A DNA stretch of 34,593 bases from an uncultured bacterium. Lineage in GTDB: Bacteria; Verrucomicrobiota; Kiritimatiellia; CAIKKV01; CAITUY01. The notes beneath the pieces were generated by a model. The model made no database searches, was not told the DNA's origin, and was given only the letters and a program-made list of their open reading frames with translations. Each line of letters opens with the position of its first letter. The stretch's first letter is position 1. This document shows positions 1 through 10,300 of this stretch, piece after piece. The position numbers were made by a program, and so were the translations under genes. The DNA is taken from contig CAJBSZ010000207.1 in assembly GCA_903958395.1 (NCBI GenBank), positions 1 through 34,593 of the forward strand. The letters are read 5' to 3'.

Positions 1-814
1 AGGTCTTTGCGGACATCGGCAAAGCGGTTGAAGAGATCCTGGACGGCGGGCGCCTCGAAAAAGTACAGCCGCACCCGGATACTCAACTCGTCGCCCGCCT
101 TCCAGTCCGGCGCGTGATCCGTCGGCTCAGGGATGGTTTTCCCGCCCAGCACCGCCCGAACCGAGCGCATCGGCGGAACGACGACCTTAATAAACGCCTC
201 CTGTTTATCCATCCGCTCGCTAAGGGTGAGCCCCAGGTTTCCGAGTCGCGTGTTTTGCGTCGTGAGCAACCAAAACCCTCTCCTGAGCGAAGGCGATTGC
301 CAGCCGATGGCCGGAGTCGTGAGATTGCCGGTCTGCTCCTCGATCGCGCCCATCCCGTCCGAGGTCAAATGGAGGATATCCATCGTGGTCACGGGGATAT
401 TCGCCCCGCGGTTCTTCGGGTCCTTGAAAAACGCCCACGGATCCTCCTTGAGCACCCGAAACCGGTTTCCGTTATAGACAGAGCCGGGCATCAGCACATA
501 ATTGTCGGTCGACCATTTCGAAAACGCCAGTTCGAGCCCAACGCCAGTTTGCGGGCTTTCCCCTTCCTCAAGACGGAAGCGAACCTCCAGATCGGCCATG
601 CCCGCCTTGCTGTCCAGATCGCCCAAACGCAGCTCGCAGCTCCAGACGCCCTTGCCGACCGTGATCCGGGTTCCATCGAAGGGAACGCTCTGGGCTTTTA
701 GCAGATTCCGATCCTGGTACGTGTAGACCCGCGCATTGAGGCCGCACTGATTGTTTTTAAGAAACTCCTCCAGTCGCAAGCCCTTCGAGTCCGCGGCCTG
801 CAAGGACAGAGTCG
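1..814. repeat. Diverged duplication of 3887-4700
   Basis: Positions 1 to about 814 align with 3887 to about 4700 as two paralogous coding segments in the same orientation. The offset is constant at 3886 over at least the first 480 bases. Identity is highest at the left: 73-158 matches 3959-4044 over 86 bases without a difference. It falls toward the start of the gene. The gradient suggests an old duplication with later local homogenisation. Confidence 0.8.
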
Positions 815-857
815 AGATAAGAAAAGAGATCGAAGCAAGTCGAAGAGTGAAGTTCAT
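1..857 (-). CDS. Secreted glycosidase-like protein, C-terminus beyond window edge
   Basis: This gene is missing from the ORF track because it runs off the left edge. Reading the minus strand from the ATG at 857 gives an open frame to position 1 (about 285 residues). It begins with a signal peptide (MNFTLRLASISFLISTLSLQ, likely cleaved near AAD). The rest aligns without gaps over most of its length with the middle of the 2395-5829 product, at a constant offset of 3886 bases, sharing for example ESPQTGVG and RSVRAVLGGKTIPEPTD. In the paralogue this region leads into an alpha/alpha-toroid domain, so the missing part probably holds that domain. The protein lacks the alpha/beta-hydrolase domain that the paralogue carries. 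It is the last operon gene in the window, 58 bases after the MFS gene. I infer a periplasmic or secreted carbohydrate-active enzyme. The exact family is not recognised. Confidence 0.8.
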   Translation of the reverse strand, partial: MNFTLRLASISFLISTLSLQAADSKGLRLEEFLKNNQCGLNARVYTYQDRNLLKAQSVPFDGTRITVGKGVWSCELRLGDLDSKAGMADLEVRFRLEEGESPQTGVGLELAFSKWSTDNYVLMPGSVYNGNRFRVLKEDPWAFFKDPKNRGANIPVTTMDILHLTSDGMGAIEEQTGNLTTPAIGWQSPSLRRGFWLLTTQNTRLGNLGLTLSERMDKQEAFIKVVVPPMRSVRAVLGGKTIPEPTDHAPDWKAGDELSIRVRLYFFEAPAVQDLFNRFADVRKD

Positions 858-915
858 GATAATATGTGTCCCTGAATTCGATTCTTGAAACATATCTTGT
901 TTCTCCTGCACCCGC

Positions 916-2376
916 TCACGTGATGTCATCTTTGATACTTCTTACGATCGGCACGGCAGTATCCGTTCCGTTTGAACTCCACAGGGCTTCGATCTCCTCC
1001 AACGTCTTGTCCTTGGTCTCGGGGACGTACCGCCACGTGAACAGCGCCTGCGCCAGGGCCATGATCCCGAGAAACAGGAAGGTCGGCCCCTTGCCCAGTT
1101 TGTGGAAAGCGAGAGGGAATAACAGCACGACGACTGCATTAGCCACCCATTGCACAACCACCGGGACAATCATCGCCTCCCCCCGGACCTTGTTGGGGAA
1201 TATCTCGGGTACCAACGTCCAGAAAACCGGGCCGATACAGGCCGCGAACAGCGCGATATACGACAGGATCAGCACCAGCACCAGGTTTCCCTCAAACCGC
1301 CCCGTGTACACGGCAAACGCCAGCAACGCCTGGACCAGGCACATCCCCAACGAGCCGACAACGTACAACGGCTTGCGCCCGTAACGGTCAATGATGCCCA
1401 GCGACACGATCGTGAAGAGAAAAAAACAGAGCCCGACGCCAAAGGTCGAGAACAACGCGGCATCCATCCCGAAACCGGCCGACCGGAAGATGACCGGCGC
1501 GTAGTCGACCACCGTGTTGACACCCGAGAAATGAACCAGGATGGCAAGGATTAACCCGATCGTCAGCGGTTTGCGCAGTTGCGGCTTCGCCCAGTCGCGC
1601 CGCGTCACCTTCTCCGCTGTCATGCTTGCCCGGATCTCGAGCAGTTCGCGTGCGGCCTCGGCCTCCCCGAGGATCTTCCTCAGCAGGTCAAGCGCCTGCT
1701 GCTCGTGGCCAGAGCGGAACAGGTAGCGCGGCGTTTCCGGCGCCCGGGAAAGCATGAGATAAAACACGATGGACGGCGCCACCCCCGTGATAAACATCCA
1801 GCGCCAGTTCCACGGCCCGAGGTCGCACACATGGCTGGTGAACCAGTCCCAGTTCCCCGCGTTACGCAGGAGGTAATTCAGGAGGAAGGACACGAGGATT
1901 CCCGTCGTGATTGCCCATTGGTAACAGGCGCACATCCGACCCCGGTACAGCGGTGGCGAGATTTCCGCAACATACATGGGCACGAGGATCGAGGCCCCTC
2001 CCACGGCGATGCCGCCCAGGAAGCGGAACAGGAGCAGGGCGTGGAAATCGGGTGCCACGCCCGTTCCGATGGAGGTCACCGCAAACAGGGCGGCCACCCA
2101 GAGCAGGGGAAGCCGGCGCCCTAAACGGTCCGCCACTAATCCGGCGACCAAAGCCCCTAGGGCACAGCCGAAGAGCAGGGAGCTGAAGGCGATGCCCATG
2201 CTGATTTCGCTCAGCTGGAAGTGCTGGGTCAGGAACGGGCCGGCGCCGGCGATAATCGCCACATCGAAGCCGAACAGTAGCCCGCCGAGCGCCGCCGTCA
2301 ACCCGAGATAGAAGAGGTAAGGGATGTTAACCCCGGCATTGGATCCAGGATGACGAGTCTTGGTTGTATTACTCAT
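916..2376 (-). CDS. MFS sugar porter (sugar:H+ symporter type)
   Basis: This 486-residue protein is an inner-membrane sugar transporter of the major facilitator superfamily, sugar porter family (XylE/GLUT type). About twelve hydrophobic segments are visible. Family motifs occur in order: GGLLFGFDVAIIAGA in helix 1 (residues 31-45), ADRLGRRLPLL in the first inner loop, PLYRGRM before helix 5, PETPRYLF in the central region, DRYGRKPLY in the loop that mirrors the first, WTLVPEIFPNKVRGEA near helix 10, and VPETKDKTLEEIE at the C-terminus. Length is normal for the family. The start at 2376 has an AGAGG ribosome site about nine bases upstream, and the gene starts 18 bases after the stop of the hydrolase/glycosidase fusion. 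It probably imports the mono- or oligosaccharide released by the surrounding enzymes. The sugar cannot be read from the sequence. Confidence 0.93.
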   Translation of the reverse strand: MSNTTKTRHPGSNAGVNIPYLFYLGLTAALGGLLFGFDVAIIAGAGPFLTQHFQLSEISMGIAFSSLLFGCALGALVAGLVADRLGRRLPLLWVAALFAVTSIGTGVAPDFHALLLFRFLGGIAVGGASILVPMYVAEISPPLYRGRMCACYQWAITTGILVSFLLNYLLRNAGNWDWFTSHVCDLGPWNWRWMFITGVAPSIVFYLMLSRAPETPRYLFRSGHEQQALDLLRKILGEAEAARELLEIRASMTAEKVTRRDWAKPQLRKPLTIGLILAILVHFSGVNTVVDYAPVIFRSAGFGMDAALFSTFGVGLCFFLFTIVSLGIIDRYGRKPLYVVGSLGMCLVQALLAFAVYTGRFEGNLVLVLILSYIALFAACIGPVFWTLVPEIFPNKVRGEAMIVPVVVQWVANAVVVLLFPLAFHKLGKGPTFLFLGIMALAQALFTWRYVPETKDKTLEEIEALWSSNGTDTAVPIVRSIKDDIT

Positions 2377-2394
2377 GCTGTTAAACCTCTATAC

Positions 2395-5300
2395 TCAATA
2401 CTCGATACGTTTTGTCTCTCCGGGTTCGAGGACTAGTGGCTTGATAAGCGGGATCTTAAGGAAACCGAGCGGCTTCTTGGCGTCCTCCGACGACTCGCTG
2501 AGGACTTTGACCTTCGCCTGGTAGCTGGTCGGGTTCTTGACCTCCACCACAAACTTACCGTTCTCCTTGGTTCCTCTGGCTTCAATGTGATCGATCGGAT
2601 AAACCAAACCGGTATCGGGCTGAATATAGAGTCCTGGGACTTCGACCCAGGCGAGGAGCACGGCGCTCTCCGCCCATTTGGCTGAATTGCGGGGGATCTC
2701 GCCCACAGGGAGCGTCGACCACTGCCAGTCCCCCATCTGGATCCGTTCAAAAATATAGCCGGCCGGAATATCTACCGGAGGGGCATTCCTCCTGGCACTT
2801 TGAAGCGGCTTATCAGGCCTTGAGACCCACATCGGCTGCAGCCGATAAATCTCGCGCAGAAGCTCAAGATACCGAAGGTCGCCACTCATGCGGTAGAGCT
2901 TAAAGAGAGCGTCGGTCGAGGCCGTGCAATTCCCGGCGCAAGCCACCTTGTTTTGAGCGCTCGCCCATACGGCGCCGGTCGTCGGCTGCTTCAGGCGGGC
3001 GCACGTTGAGCTTTCCGGCCACTGGTACTGGTAAGACACCACCCAGCTCATATACTGCTTTGCCATCGCTTCGGCATAGCGGACCCATTCCGCCTCGCCG
3101 GTGATCTCATGAAGCACCACAAAGGAGTCGAGGAGCCAATAGGCCGACATCGCCTCGGGCGACTGCCAGACATCTCCAGCCGCAGCGGTTGTGTAGCCTT
3201 TCTGGACATCGCGTTGGTAGTAGAGCCGGGCGGCCGCTTTGGCGACTTCCAGGTATCGCGGTTCGTTGAAGTATTGCGAAGCGAAGGCCAAGGCGCCAGG
3301 CGCCAACGCCCCGCAGGTCGTCGCGCCGATCACAACTTTGCAGGTATCAACATCAATGTAATGCCCGAATTGCCCGCTGTTTTCCCACACCTTCACAAAG
3401 GCGTCCGCAAGGCGGCGAACCGGTCCCTCCCAAGCCTTCGCCCGCCGCTGCTCGTCCGCTGTTCCGTACCGCTGCACCCACGCGAGTTGCTTGAGGAAAA
3501 AGTAGAGCGCATCGGCCTCCTTGCTGACGATGACGAGGTTCTCGGCCCCTGGCCCCAGCGAGCGTCCCTTTGCCCACGTCGTGCCATCAAGCAGTACATT
3601 GTAAAACCCCGAGGGGGTCTGCCCGCCCCTGATCACCAGGTCGAGGTTGCGAAAGGCCCGCTCGCGGGTAAGGGGTTCAGCCGCAGCGAGATAGGCGAAC
3701 GTATTCATCGCCCCCCCAGCCCACCCGAGCCCGAAAAAGCGCCTGTCCTTATTGTGCTCGGGGTTCTTCATATGCAACCGGTAGTACCCATGCTCCTCTT
3801 CCCAGTTGCACCGGTTCTGCTTCTCTTTCACCAGCTCCCAGGCATGACTCATCGGGACCGTCGGCGCCACCGCCTCGCCCTTGAGCAGGTCTTTGCGGAT
3901 ATCGGCGAAGCGGTTAAAGAGGTCCTGGACGGCGGGCGCCTCGAAAAAATACAGCCGTACCCGGATACTCAACTCGTCGCCCGCCTTCCAGTCCGGCGCG
4001 TGATCCGTCGGCTCAGGGATGGTTTTCCCGCCCAGCACCGCCCGCACCGAGCGCATTGGAGGAGCTACGACCTTAAACACGGCTCGCTGCTCGTCCATGC
4101 GCTCACGCACGCTTAGCCCGAGATTTCCCAACCGCGTGCCTTGCGTGGTTAAGAGCAGAAATCCCTTCCTGAGCGAGGGCGACTGCCACCCCATGGCCGG
4201 AGTCGTGAGATTGCCCGTTTGTTCCTCAATCGCCCCCCTCCCATCGGGCGTCAGGTGCAGGATATCTTTCACAGTCACCGGGAAGTCAACGCCGTGGTTT
4301 TTCGGATCCTTGGAAAACTCCCAAGGGTCCTCCTTTAGAACCAGAAACCGGTTCCCGTTGTAGGCCGAAGCCGGCAGGAACACATAGTTATTGGTTGACC
4401 ACGCCGAAAACGCAAGCTCCACCCCAACACCCGTTTGTGGACTCTTTCCTTCCTCAAGGCGAAAGAGGAAGTCCAGATCGGCAACACCCGCAGCCTCGTC
4501 GAGTGCCACCCTTCTCATCGAAACCGTCCACACCGCCTCGCCCACACGGGTCTTCGAGACGCCATCGGCAACGAGCTTGCGACTCTCAAGCAATCGTTGA
4601 TCCTCATACCGGTAAACCGTCGCGCTCAGGCGGCATTGATGGCCGGCCAAGAGGCGCGCCAACGGTTCATTGGCCACGGCATTTGCACCCTCGCCGGCGA
4701 CTTCGCCGCCGCGCTGAAAGGCATGCCAATCCGCGGCGTACTCGGCATTGATCAGCCATGAGGCCGACGCTTTGTCGCCCTCGAAGGAGGCATAGGGTGC
4801 GATGGGCAACGCTTGATAGCCGCCTGGAGAGGAACTCCAGTTCTGCCCAAGATAGCCGTTTTCAACCGTCATCTTGCGGAGCGACACAGGACCTTGTCGC
4901 GGATCGGCATCCGCCGGGACACGCGCCGCGAAGCTGTGGCGCAGGAAGGAGAATACGAGTGGCCAGGTCTTCTCGCCGGGCCCATGACCGGTTTTGGGCT
5001 CAACCGCGATGTTCCAGAGTGCGTTGTACTGCTTCCTCATCGCCGGAACAACGGCGAGGTTCTCATCCTTGGACGGCCGGGCGAAGAAATGATCGTCCTC
5101 GCCAAAGATCACGAGGCCCGGCACCTGTGCACCACCGGGTTGATAGACCTGGAAGGTGATACCAGGGCGCATCGAGACCCAACCCCACACGCGTGAGCCT
5201 TCGGTGGCTGGAAAGAGGGCTGAAAATCCTGTGCCGTTGGAATGGCCATAAAGAAAGAGCGGCGCGTGTTGAAGTTCGAGATGCTGTGCCTTTACCGCCA

Positions 5301-5829
5301 GGGCGTTGAGTCGCTCATACAAGAGACTTTTCGGCCAAAACCCCCGTTGCATCGGATTGCCGACGAACTTGAAGATGGCCAAGTGCAACTCGCGGGCAAG
5401 CTGTCGCAGATCAGGATGCCGGAAAAGCGTTTCGCCGCTGCCGTGGCCCGAGATGGCCACGACCCCTCGCACGTAAGGGAGATCGCCCGGGATCCAAAGG
5501 TCGAACGTGACCGCTTCGCGCTTGCCTTTCTCCCGGACCGCCGCCAGCCATTGCGCATCGGTCACCTTCCAGTCCCAATTGCGAACGACGAGTTGCTGGG
5601 CCGAAGGAGTTCCCCATTTGGCTTCGTCCAAGACGCCATTCCAGCCCTTCTGGTCCTTGGCCTGCATGTTGGCTCGGACCCAACCGATGCTGTGGCATTC
5701 AGGCAACTCGAGCGTCTCGGTAAACTCGAGGTCGCCGGCCAACAACGAAGACCGAGCGACGAGCAACCCTGAGACGACGAGGAAAGCGGTAGTGGTTTTC
5801 AGCACCTTTCGTGAATGGATCCTTATCAT
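2395..5829 (-). CDS. Secreted alpha/beta-hydrolase fused to alpha-toroid glycosidase-like protein
   Basis: This exported protein has 1144 residues and a signal peptide at about 1-31. Residues of roughly 100-300 form an alpha/beta-hydrolase domain with nucleophile elbow GHSNG (Ser197), an acid candidate in FGEDDHFF (Asp245 or Asp246) and His282 in KTGHGPGEK, so a complete esterase-type triad is plausible. From about residue 390 the protein matches the 1-857 gene product (beta-sandwich-like), followed by an alpha/alpha-toroid region with repeated aromatic helices such as AGDVWQSPEAMSAYWLLDSF, of the six-hairpin glycosidase type. A short beta domain ends the chain. The start ATG overlaps the sulfatase stop as TAATG behind an AAGGAG site, so translation is coupled. 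I infer a bifunctional enzyme that removes an ester group and cleaves or binds the glycan. The catalytic residues of the toroid and its CAZy family are not identified. Confidence 0.85.
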   Translation of the reverse strand: MIRIHSRKVLKTTTAFLVVSGLLVARSSLLAGDLEFTETLELPECHSIGWVRANMQAKDQKGWNGVLDEAKWGTPSAQQLVVRNWDWKVTDAQWLAAVREKGKREAVTFDLWIPGDLPYVRGVVAISGHGSGETLFRHPDLRQLARELHLAIFKFVGNPMQRGFWPKSLLYERLNALAVKAQHLELQHAPLFLYGHSNGTGFSALFPATEGSRVWGWVSMRPGITFQVYQPGGAQVPGLVIFGEDDHFFARPSKDENLAVVPAMRKQYNALWNIAVEPKTGHGPGEKTWPLVFSFLRHSFAARVPADADPRQGPVSLRKMTVENGYLGQNWSSSPGGYQALPIAPYASFEGDKASASWLINAEYAADWHAFQRGGEVAGEGANAVANEPLARLLAGHQCRLSATVYRYEDQRLLESRKLVADGVSKTRVGEAVWTVSMRRVALDEAAGVADLDFLFRLEEGKSPQTGVGVELAFSAWSTNNYVFLPASAYNGNRFLVLKEDPWEFSKDPKNHGVDFPVTVKDILHLTPDGRGAIEEQTGNLTTPAMGWQSPSLRKGFLLLTTQGTRLGNLGLSVRERMDEQRAVFKVVAPPMRSVRAVLGGKTIPEPTDHAPDWKAGDELSIRVRLYFFEAPAVQDLFNRFADIRKDLLKGEAVAPTVPMSHAWELVKEKQNRCNWEEEHGYYRLHMKNPEHNKDRRFFGLGWAGGAMNTFAYLAAAEPLTRERAFRNLDLVIRGGQTPSGFYNVLLDGTTWAKGRSLGPGAENLVIVSKEADALYFFLKQLAWVQRYGTADEQRRAKAWEGPVRRLADAFVKVWENSGQFGHYIDVDTCKVVIGATTCGALAPGALAFASQYFNEPRYLEVAKAAARLYYQRDVQKGYTTAAAGDVWQSPEAMSAYWLLDSFVVLHEITGEAEWVRYAEAMAKQYMSWVVSYQYQWPESSTCARLKQPTTGAVWASAQNKVACAGNCTASTDALFKLYRMSGDLRYLELLREIYRLQPMWVSRPDKPLQSARRNAPPVDIPAGYIFERIQMGDWQWSTLPVGEIPRNSAKWAESAVLLAWVEVPGLYIQPDTGLVYPIDHIEARGTKENGKFVVEVKNPTSYQAKVKVLSESSEDAKKPLGFLKIPLIKPLVLEPGETKRIEY

Positions 5830-7283
5830 TACTTCTTCTCCTTCCGTTTATCCAGCGGTACGTCTCCACCCGCCGCGAGCATCTCCGGGTAGATCGCGTC
5901 CCACCACTTGTCATAGGCCTGGAGCAGCCGTCCGGCGATTTCCGGTGACTGCTCGAAGCGATTCGATTGGCAGGCCCAATCCTGCTGCAGATCATAGAGC
6001 GCCCAGCCGGCGCCCGGCGTCAACCCCCAATGAAACGGGGCATTGGTGGTGTAGGTCGCGACCGTGTCGCCCTCGGCGACGCGGCGCAAAGCGGGGCATT
6101 GGCTATCCTTGGTGCATGCGGGATTCCCACAGGGGCTACTGTTCACGAGAAGGTATCGTTGCCAGCGAACGCCCGCCATGCGCTCTTTGTGTAACGCCGC
6201 AAAACCGCTGCCCCACCGGGCATTGTGCTGGAACACCATGCGATCATTGAACCATGCGTCGCTCCGACCCTCGAGCAGGGCGCGCAGGCTATGCCCGTCG
6301 AGCCCCGGGGCCTGCTTTTCAAGATCGTGCACGCCGGCCAGATCCGCCAGGGTGGGCAGTACATCAAGATGCGCCGTGAGCGCATCCACATCGCGGGGGC
6401 GCCATTTTGCGGGCCAGCGCCAGAAGGAAAAGGCGCGGGATCCACCTGGCCAGGCCGTGCACTTGCACCCCCGCATCCCGGCATTCCAGATATCGATCCC
6501 CTGGGTGCCTCCATTGTCGTTCATGACCACGACCACGGTGTTCGTCGCGAAAGGCTGCCGATCCAGCCAACCGATGATTCTCCCGACATTCTTGTCGATG
6601 TTCGAAACCATCGCCAGGAAGCGGACCGTGTTGTCGTCATACCCCATTCCGCGGAACTTGGCCATTTCATCTTCGGGTGCATCCTTGCTGCTGGCCATGT
6701 GGGGAAACCAGGAAGCGAGATAACAGAAGAACGGTTTGCCGGCCGCAGCGCTCGAGCCCATGAACTTGATCGCCTCATCAAACAGCCGATCTTCGCGAGG
6801 GCGGCCCGGATTTTTGACCTGGACATCGAAGCCGCGTTGCTTCGGATTGTATGGGTTCGTATCCTCCATATCGCCGCCAAGGTGCCATTTGCCTACGCAG
6901 GCGGTCGTGTATCCGACGCGCTTCAGCAACTGCGGCAACGTGGTCACCTGCAAATCCATGTTATGACGGGGGCTGATCGTGTGGGTGACCCCCACCCGCA
7001 AAGGGTATTTGCCGCTCATCAGGGCAGCCCGGGTCGGCGAACACGACGACGAGACGCAAAAGTCCGTGAACCGCACGCTCTGATCCTGAAGCCGATCGAG
7101 GTTCGGGGTCTTAAGCACGGGATTTCCGTGCCGGCTCATATCTCCGTATCCCTGATCATCGGTCAAGATGAAGAGAATGTTGGGCTGAGCCGCAGGCTCG
7201 GTCCGGGCATCGGCAAAAACGGCCCAGCCAGCCAAGATTATGACCATGGCGTGGCTTACGGAAAGAGTTTGTGTGTTACGCAT
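5829..7283 (-). CDS. Secreted S1-family sulfatase
   Basis: This 484-residue exported formylglycine-dependent sulfatase hydrolyses sulfate esters, here probably on a polysaccharide or oligosaccharide. A hydrophobic signal segment covers about residues 11-26. The metal-binding start of the fold is ILFILTDDQGYGD (Asp42, Asp43). The modification motif CSPTRAALMSG places the formylglycine precursor at Cys81. GKWHLGG and VVVMNDNGG give the expected Lys/His and the later Asp-Asn metal ligands. The normally Gly-rich segment near the active site reads RGCKCTAWPGGSR, keeping the Lys but with two Cys and without the common EGG. Several Cys near the C-terminus (NPACTKDSQC) suggest disulfides. An AAAGGAAG site precedes the start, and the stop overlaps the next start. 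A maturase is needed but is not in the window. The sulfatase subfamily and substrate are not assigned. Confidence 0.93.
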   Translation of the reverse strand: MRNTQTLSVSHAMVIILAGWAVFADARTEPAAQPNILFILTDDQGYGDMSRHGNPVLKTPNLDRLQDQSVRFTDFCVSSSCSPTRAALMSGKYPLRVGVTHTISPRHNMDLQVTTLPQLLKRVGYTTACVGKWHLGGDMEDTNPYNPKQRGFDVQVKNPGRPREDRLFDEAIKFMGSSAAAGKPFFCYLASWFPHMASSKDAPEDEMAKFRGMGYDDNTVRFLAMVSNIDKNVGRIIGWLDRQPFATNTVVVVMNDNGGTQGIDIWNAGMRGCKCTAWPGGSRAFSFWRWPAKWRPRDVDALTAHLDVLPTLADLAGVHDLEKQAPGLDGHSLRALLEGRSDAWFNDRMVFQHNARWGSGFAALHKERMAGVRWQRYLLVNSSPCGNPACTKDSQCPALRRVAEGDTVATYTTNAPFHWGLTPGAGWALYDLQQDWACQSNRFEQSPEIAGRLLQAYDKWWDAIYPEMLAAGGDVPLDKRKEKK

Positions 7284-7341
7284 GCTAGGTTCTTCCTTTC
7301 GTGTTTATGCTGGGCATTGCCAGCCTGCCCGCCCGTTTTAC

Positions 7342-10300
7342 TCAGGGTTGGCCATTTTGGATGTAGCCTTGAATGTTTTTAGCTTCTATAAGCTCATTCC
7401 GTTTGCGTTCGGCTGTTTTTCTTCCGTAGTAATCCAATTCTCTTTGATCCCAGTCATTCATCTCGTCGTACTCGCCGACGAAGGGGACGTTGAGATCGAT
7501 CCAAGCGGAGACGGTATTTATCTCGTCAGAGGTCAATTCGCATTTCCCATGCTTATTCTTGAGCATCTTGATCAATTCGCTTTTGCAGGAGCCAGCGTAA
7601 TACGGCGGGATGAGTTCCACAGTCAGGAACTTCGTCCAATAATTGACCCATTCGTTTGGCGTGCCTGGACCGAGGCGCTTGTCATTGCCTCCGCGATTGC
7701 GTTCAGCCTTCAATAAAGTCACATAGGACTGGTAGAACTTACGCCGCGTGGAATCAAAGGTCTTATCGCCTGGCAAATCGAGCACAACGGCGTCTGTAAG
7801 ATCGATCGTGGCTGCTTTTTTCCCTGGCGCATGGCAGGCCACACAGTGTTTGTTCCAGATGGGCTGGACCATTTTGGCATAGCTGAAAGGACGGGCGGAG
7901 ACGCCGGCGAATGCGTGCAGCTTCTGCGCATTATTCTGCAGCGCTATGCTCCGTGGCGCATTAATCAGGGGAGGACTATCCTTATCCTCATGGCAACCGA
8001 CGCAGGAGAAATTTTCGTTGGGCATTAATGTGGTCCAACTGCGCATGGTCTGCGCCACATGCCCGTCCTTATCAATCAATTGAAAATAGAGGGGGACACG
8101 GGCTGGAGCTTCGAAAAACACCGATCCATCCTCGTGGACATCCGCCTCGCCAACGATCTCCTTGGCCTCATAGCCGGCCGCCCCAAGGCCGACCGGGGTG
8201 AGGGAATGACGCCCGAAACTGGAGTATTTCTTTCCCGGCCCGCTTTCTTCCGAGGGTGGTTTCCAATCCGCCCCTCCGATCGAGACTGGCTTGTAGAACA
8301 GTCTTACGACTCGCATTTTTTTTATGCTCCCCGGTTCCAGACCGGTGGTGGAGCGCCCGTAATAGACGTTCTGGGCGTAATAGGTGCCGGTGGTCTTTTT
8401 GTAGTCCACCGTGTTGCCCCTTGTTATCGGGAATTTTCGTGTCATCACAGGGACAGCCTGAATGGATGTGAGGGTCTTGTGCCTTGCGAGCAGCTCACGC
8501 CTGCCATCCAACCCCATGAAGTAAAGGCCATAGTGGTCCGGGAAAAAATTCTTGCAGTTCTCCTCCTGCGGCGCAAGCCGCCCTTTCTCATCGCTTCTAT
8601 AACCACCTATGGGGTCGTAGGCGACAAGTAGATGCTCATTGTCAATCGGGACTGGATAGGCGTATTGCTCACCTTCTCGGCCATATCTGTCTCCACTGGT
8701 GACCTTTTTAGTGTGGTCCCAGTTGATGAATGTTATACCCTTGTAGTCCTGCCTGCCCTTGTTGACATCGATGACACAGAGCTTGCCACCTTGGGGGCAA
8801 TGATATCCACCCGCTATGCTTATGGCCTTGCCAGTGCCGGGGATAGGGCGTGTGTGCTGGAAGCTTGTCGGCTCGCATGTGTGGTTGCCATAGTATTCCA
8901 TCTGCTTGGTGCCGTCCTGGTTCATCACAAACAGCGCATGGGAATAGGTCTGCCCGCGATCGTTGTAGTCTCGCCGGGTATAGACAACACGGCCATCGTC
9001 AAGCAAATGGGGGAATGCTGTATGCGTTTGGTCGAATCCAATACGGCGTGCATAATTGCCGTCTTTGTCCATGATAAAGAGGTTACTGCAGTCTCCCCAG
9101 CCGCAGGTCACTTCCTGGACAATCCTCGACGAGCTGAAAATGATATCCCCGTTCGGCAGGTAGCAGGGCTCGAAATCGGCACCATAAGTCTCATCGGTGG
9201 TCAGGGGGCGAATCTGTCGCGTGGCCAAATCCATCTCATATATCTTGTAGTTGCCCTCGGGAGGAGCCATGCAGCCAAGCGTGGCCTTGAACTTGTTGGT
9301 TTTACGCCATGCGAAAAGGAGCCTTTTGGCGTCGAAAGAAATCTCGGGGTCGCGGACGATCCCGTTTTGGGAGTCAAACAGGAGCTCGTCTTTTGGGGCT
9401 TCGCCCTTGGCGACCGGGGACAGATCGATGATCCTTAGCTCCGACCCGTCCGGACATTCCTGGGTCTCCGTGGCCAGATATATCCTCCCCATTTTGTGGT
9501 GTGTGGCGTAAACCACCTTGTCAGTCTTGTCAAGTAGTTGCCGAAGGCGCGCCGTCCTTCGTTTCCAGCAGAGCCGCAGGTATTCCTCGAGGCATTGCCT
9601 GTCGCCGGCCGGATAAGCGGCTTGGGGCTTGTCGCCGGTCTCCTTGGCCACCGACTCCAGCAGTTTGACCTCAAGGGAATTGTCACGGTCTTTTCTGAAA
9701 TACTCGGCGAAATCGCCCCTGGCGTCCAACCCTTCCGCCTTTCCCCAGCCTCTATTAACCTTGTTGTCCTGGAGGAACCAGTCGCATTCCATTGGATGCT
9801 CCGCCCAGATCCTCTGGATCATGTTCTGGAACAGGGTGTCGTCGATCTTTTTTATGCCGGTGTGGCATAATGTCCTGTCAAAATCCTTGTCCTTGGAGAA
9901 GATGATGTGCGTGATCTTCTGGTGGCTTGTCGGCCTGTACTTCCTCAGAAACGTCACCTCAAGCTGGTTGGTTTCGGCGGCAAGGTCAAACTCCCCACCG
10001 ATCTTGACGAGCTTGTCGAGCTCAGGCAGCCCGACTTTTTGGCCGGCGAGCGAGAGTTCCGACGCCTTCACCCAGTTACTGTCCCCAACCATGAACAGAT
10101 GCCATTTCCCGCCTTCCTTGGGCTTGAAACTCCATCGCGCCCTGGCCCCTTCCTTGATCAACATGACACCGTCCTTCTCTTTTCGGGCCGATTGGTCATT
10201 GTCTATGATGATGGCCTCGTCGACCGGGACGGTGAAGAAGTCATGTTCCGCCGTCCGTGAAAAACGCTCACGGCTCCCTGCCATCTTGTCAGCCCAGCCA

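Noticed and set aside
114-701. 195-aa plus-strand ORF
   Set aside because: It is a shadow of the truncated minus-strand glycosidase-like gene, and a similar shadow appears at the paralogous place near 4019. Its composition is Arg/Pro-rich with no domain.
3109-4116. 335-aa plus-strand ORF
   Set aside because: Antisense shadow of the 1144-residue protein. The minus frame has a signal peptide, catalytic motifs and a paralogue.
6225-7382. 385-aa plus-strand ORF
   Set aside because: It lies opposite the sulfatase gene, which has all catalytic motifs. The plus-frame protein has no recognisable domain.
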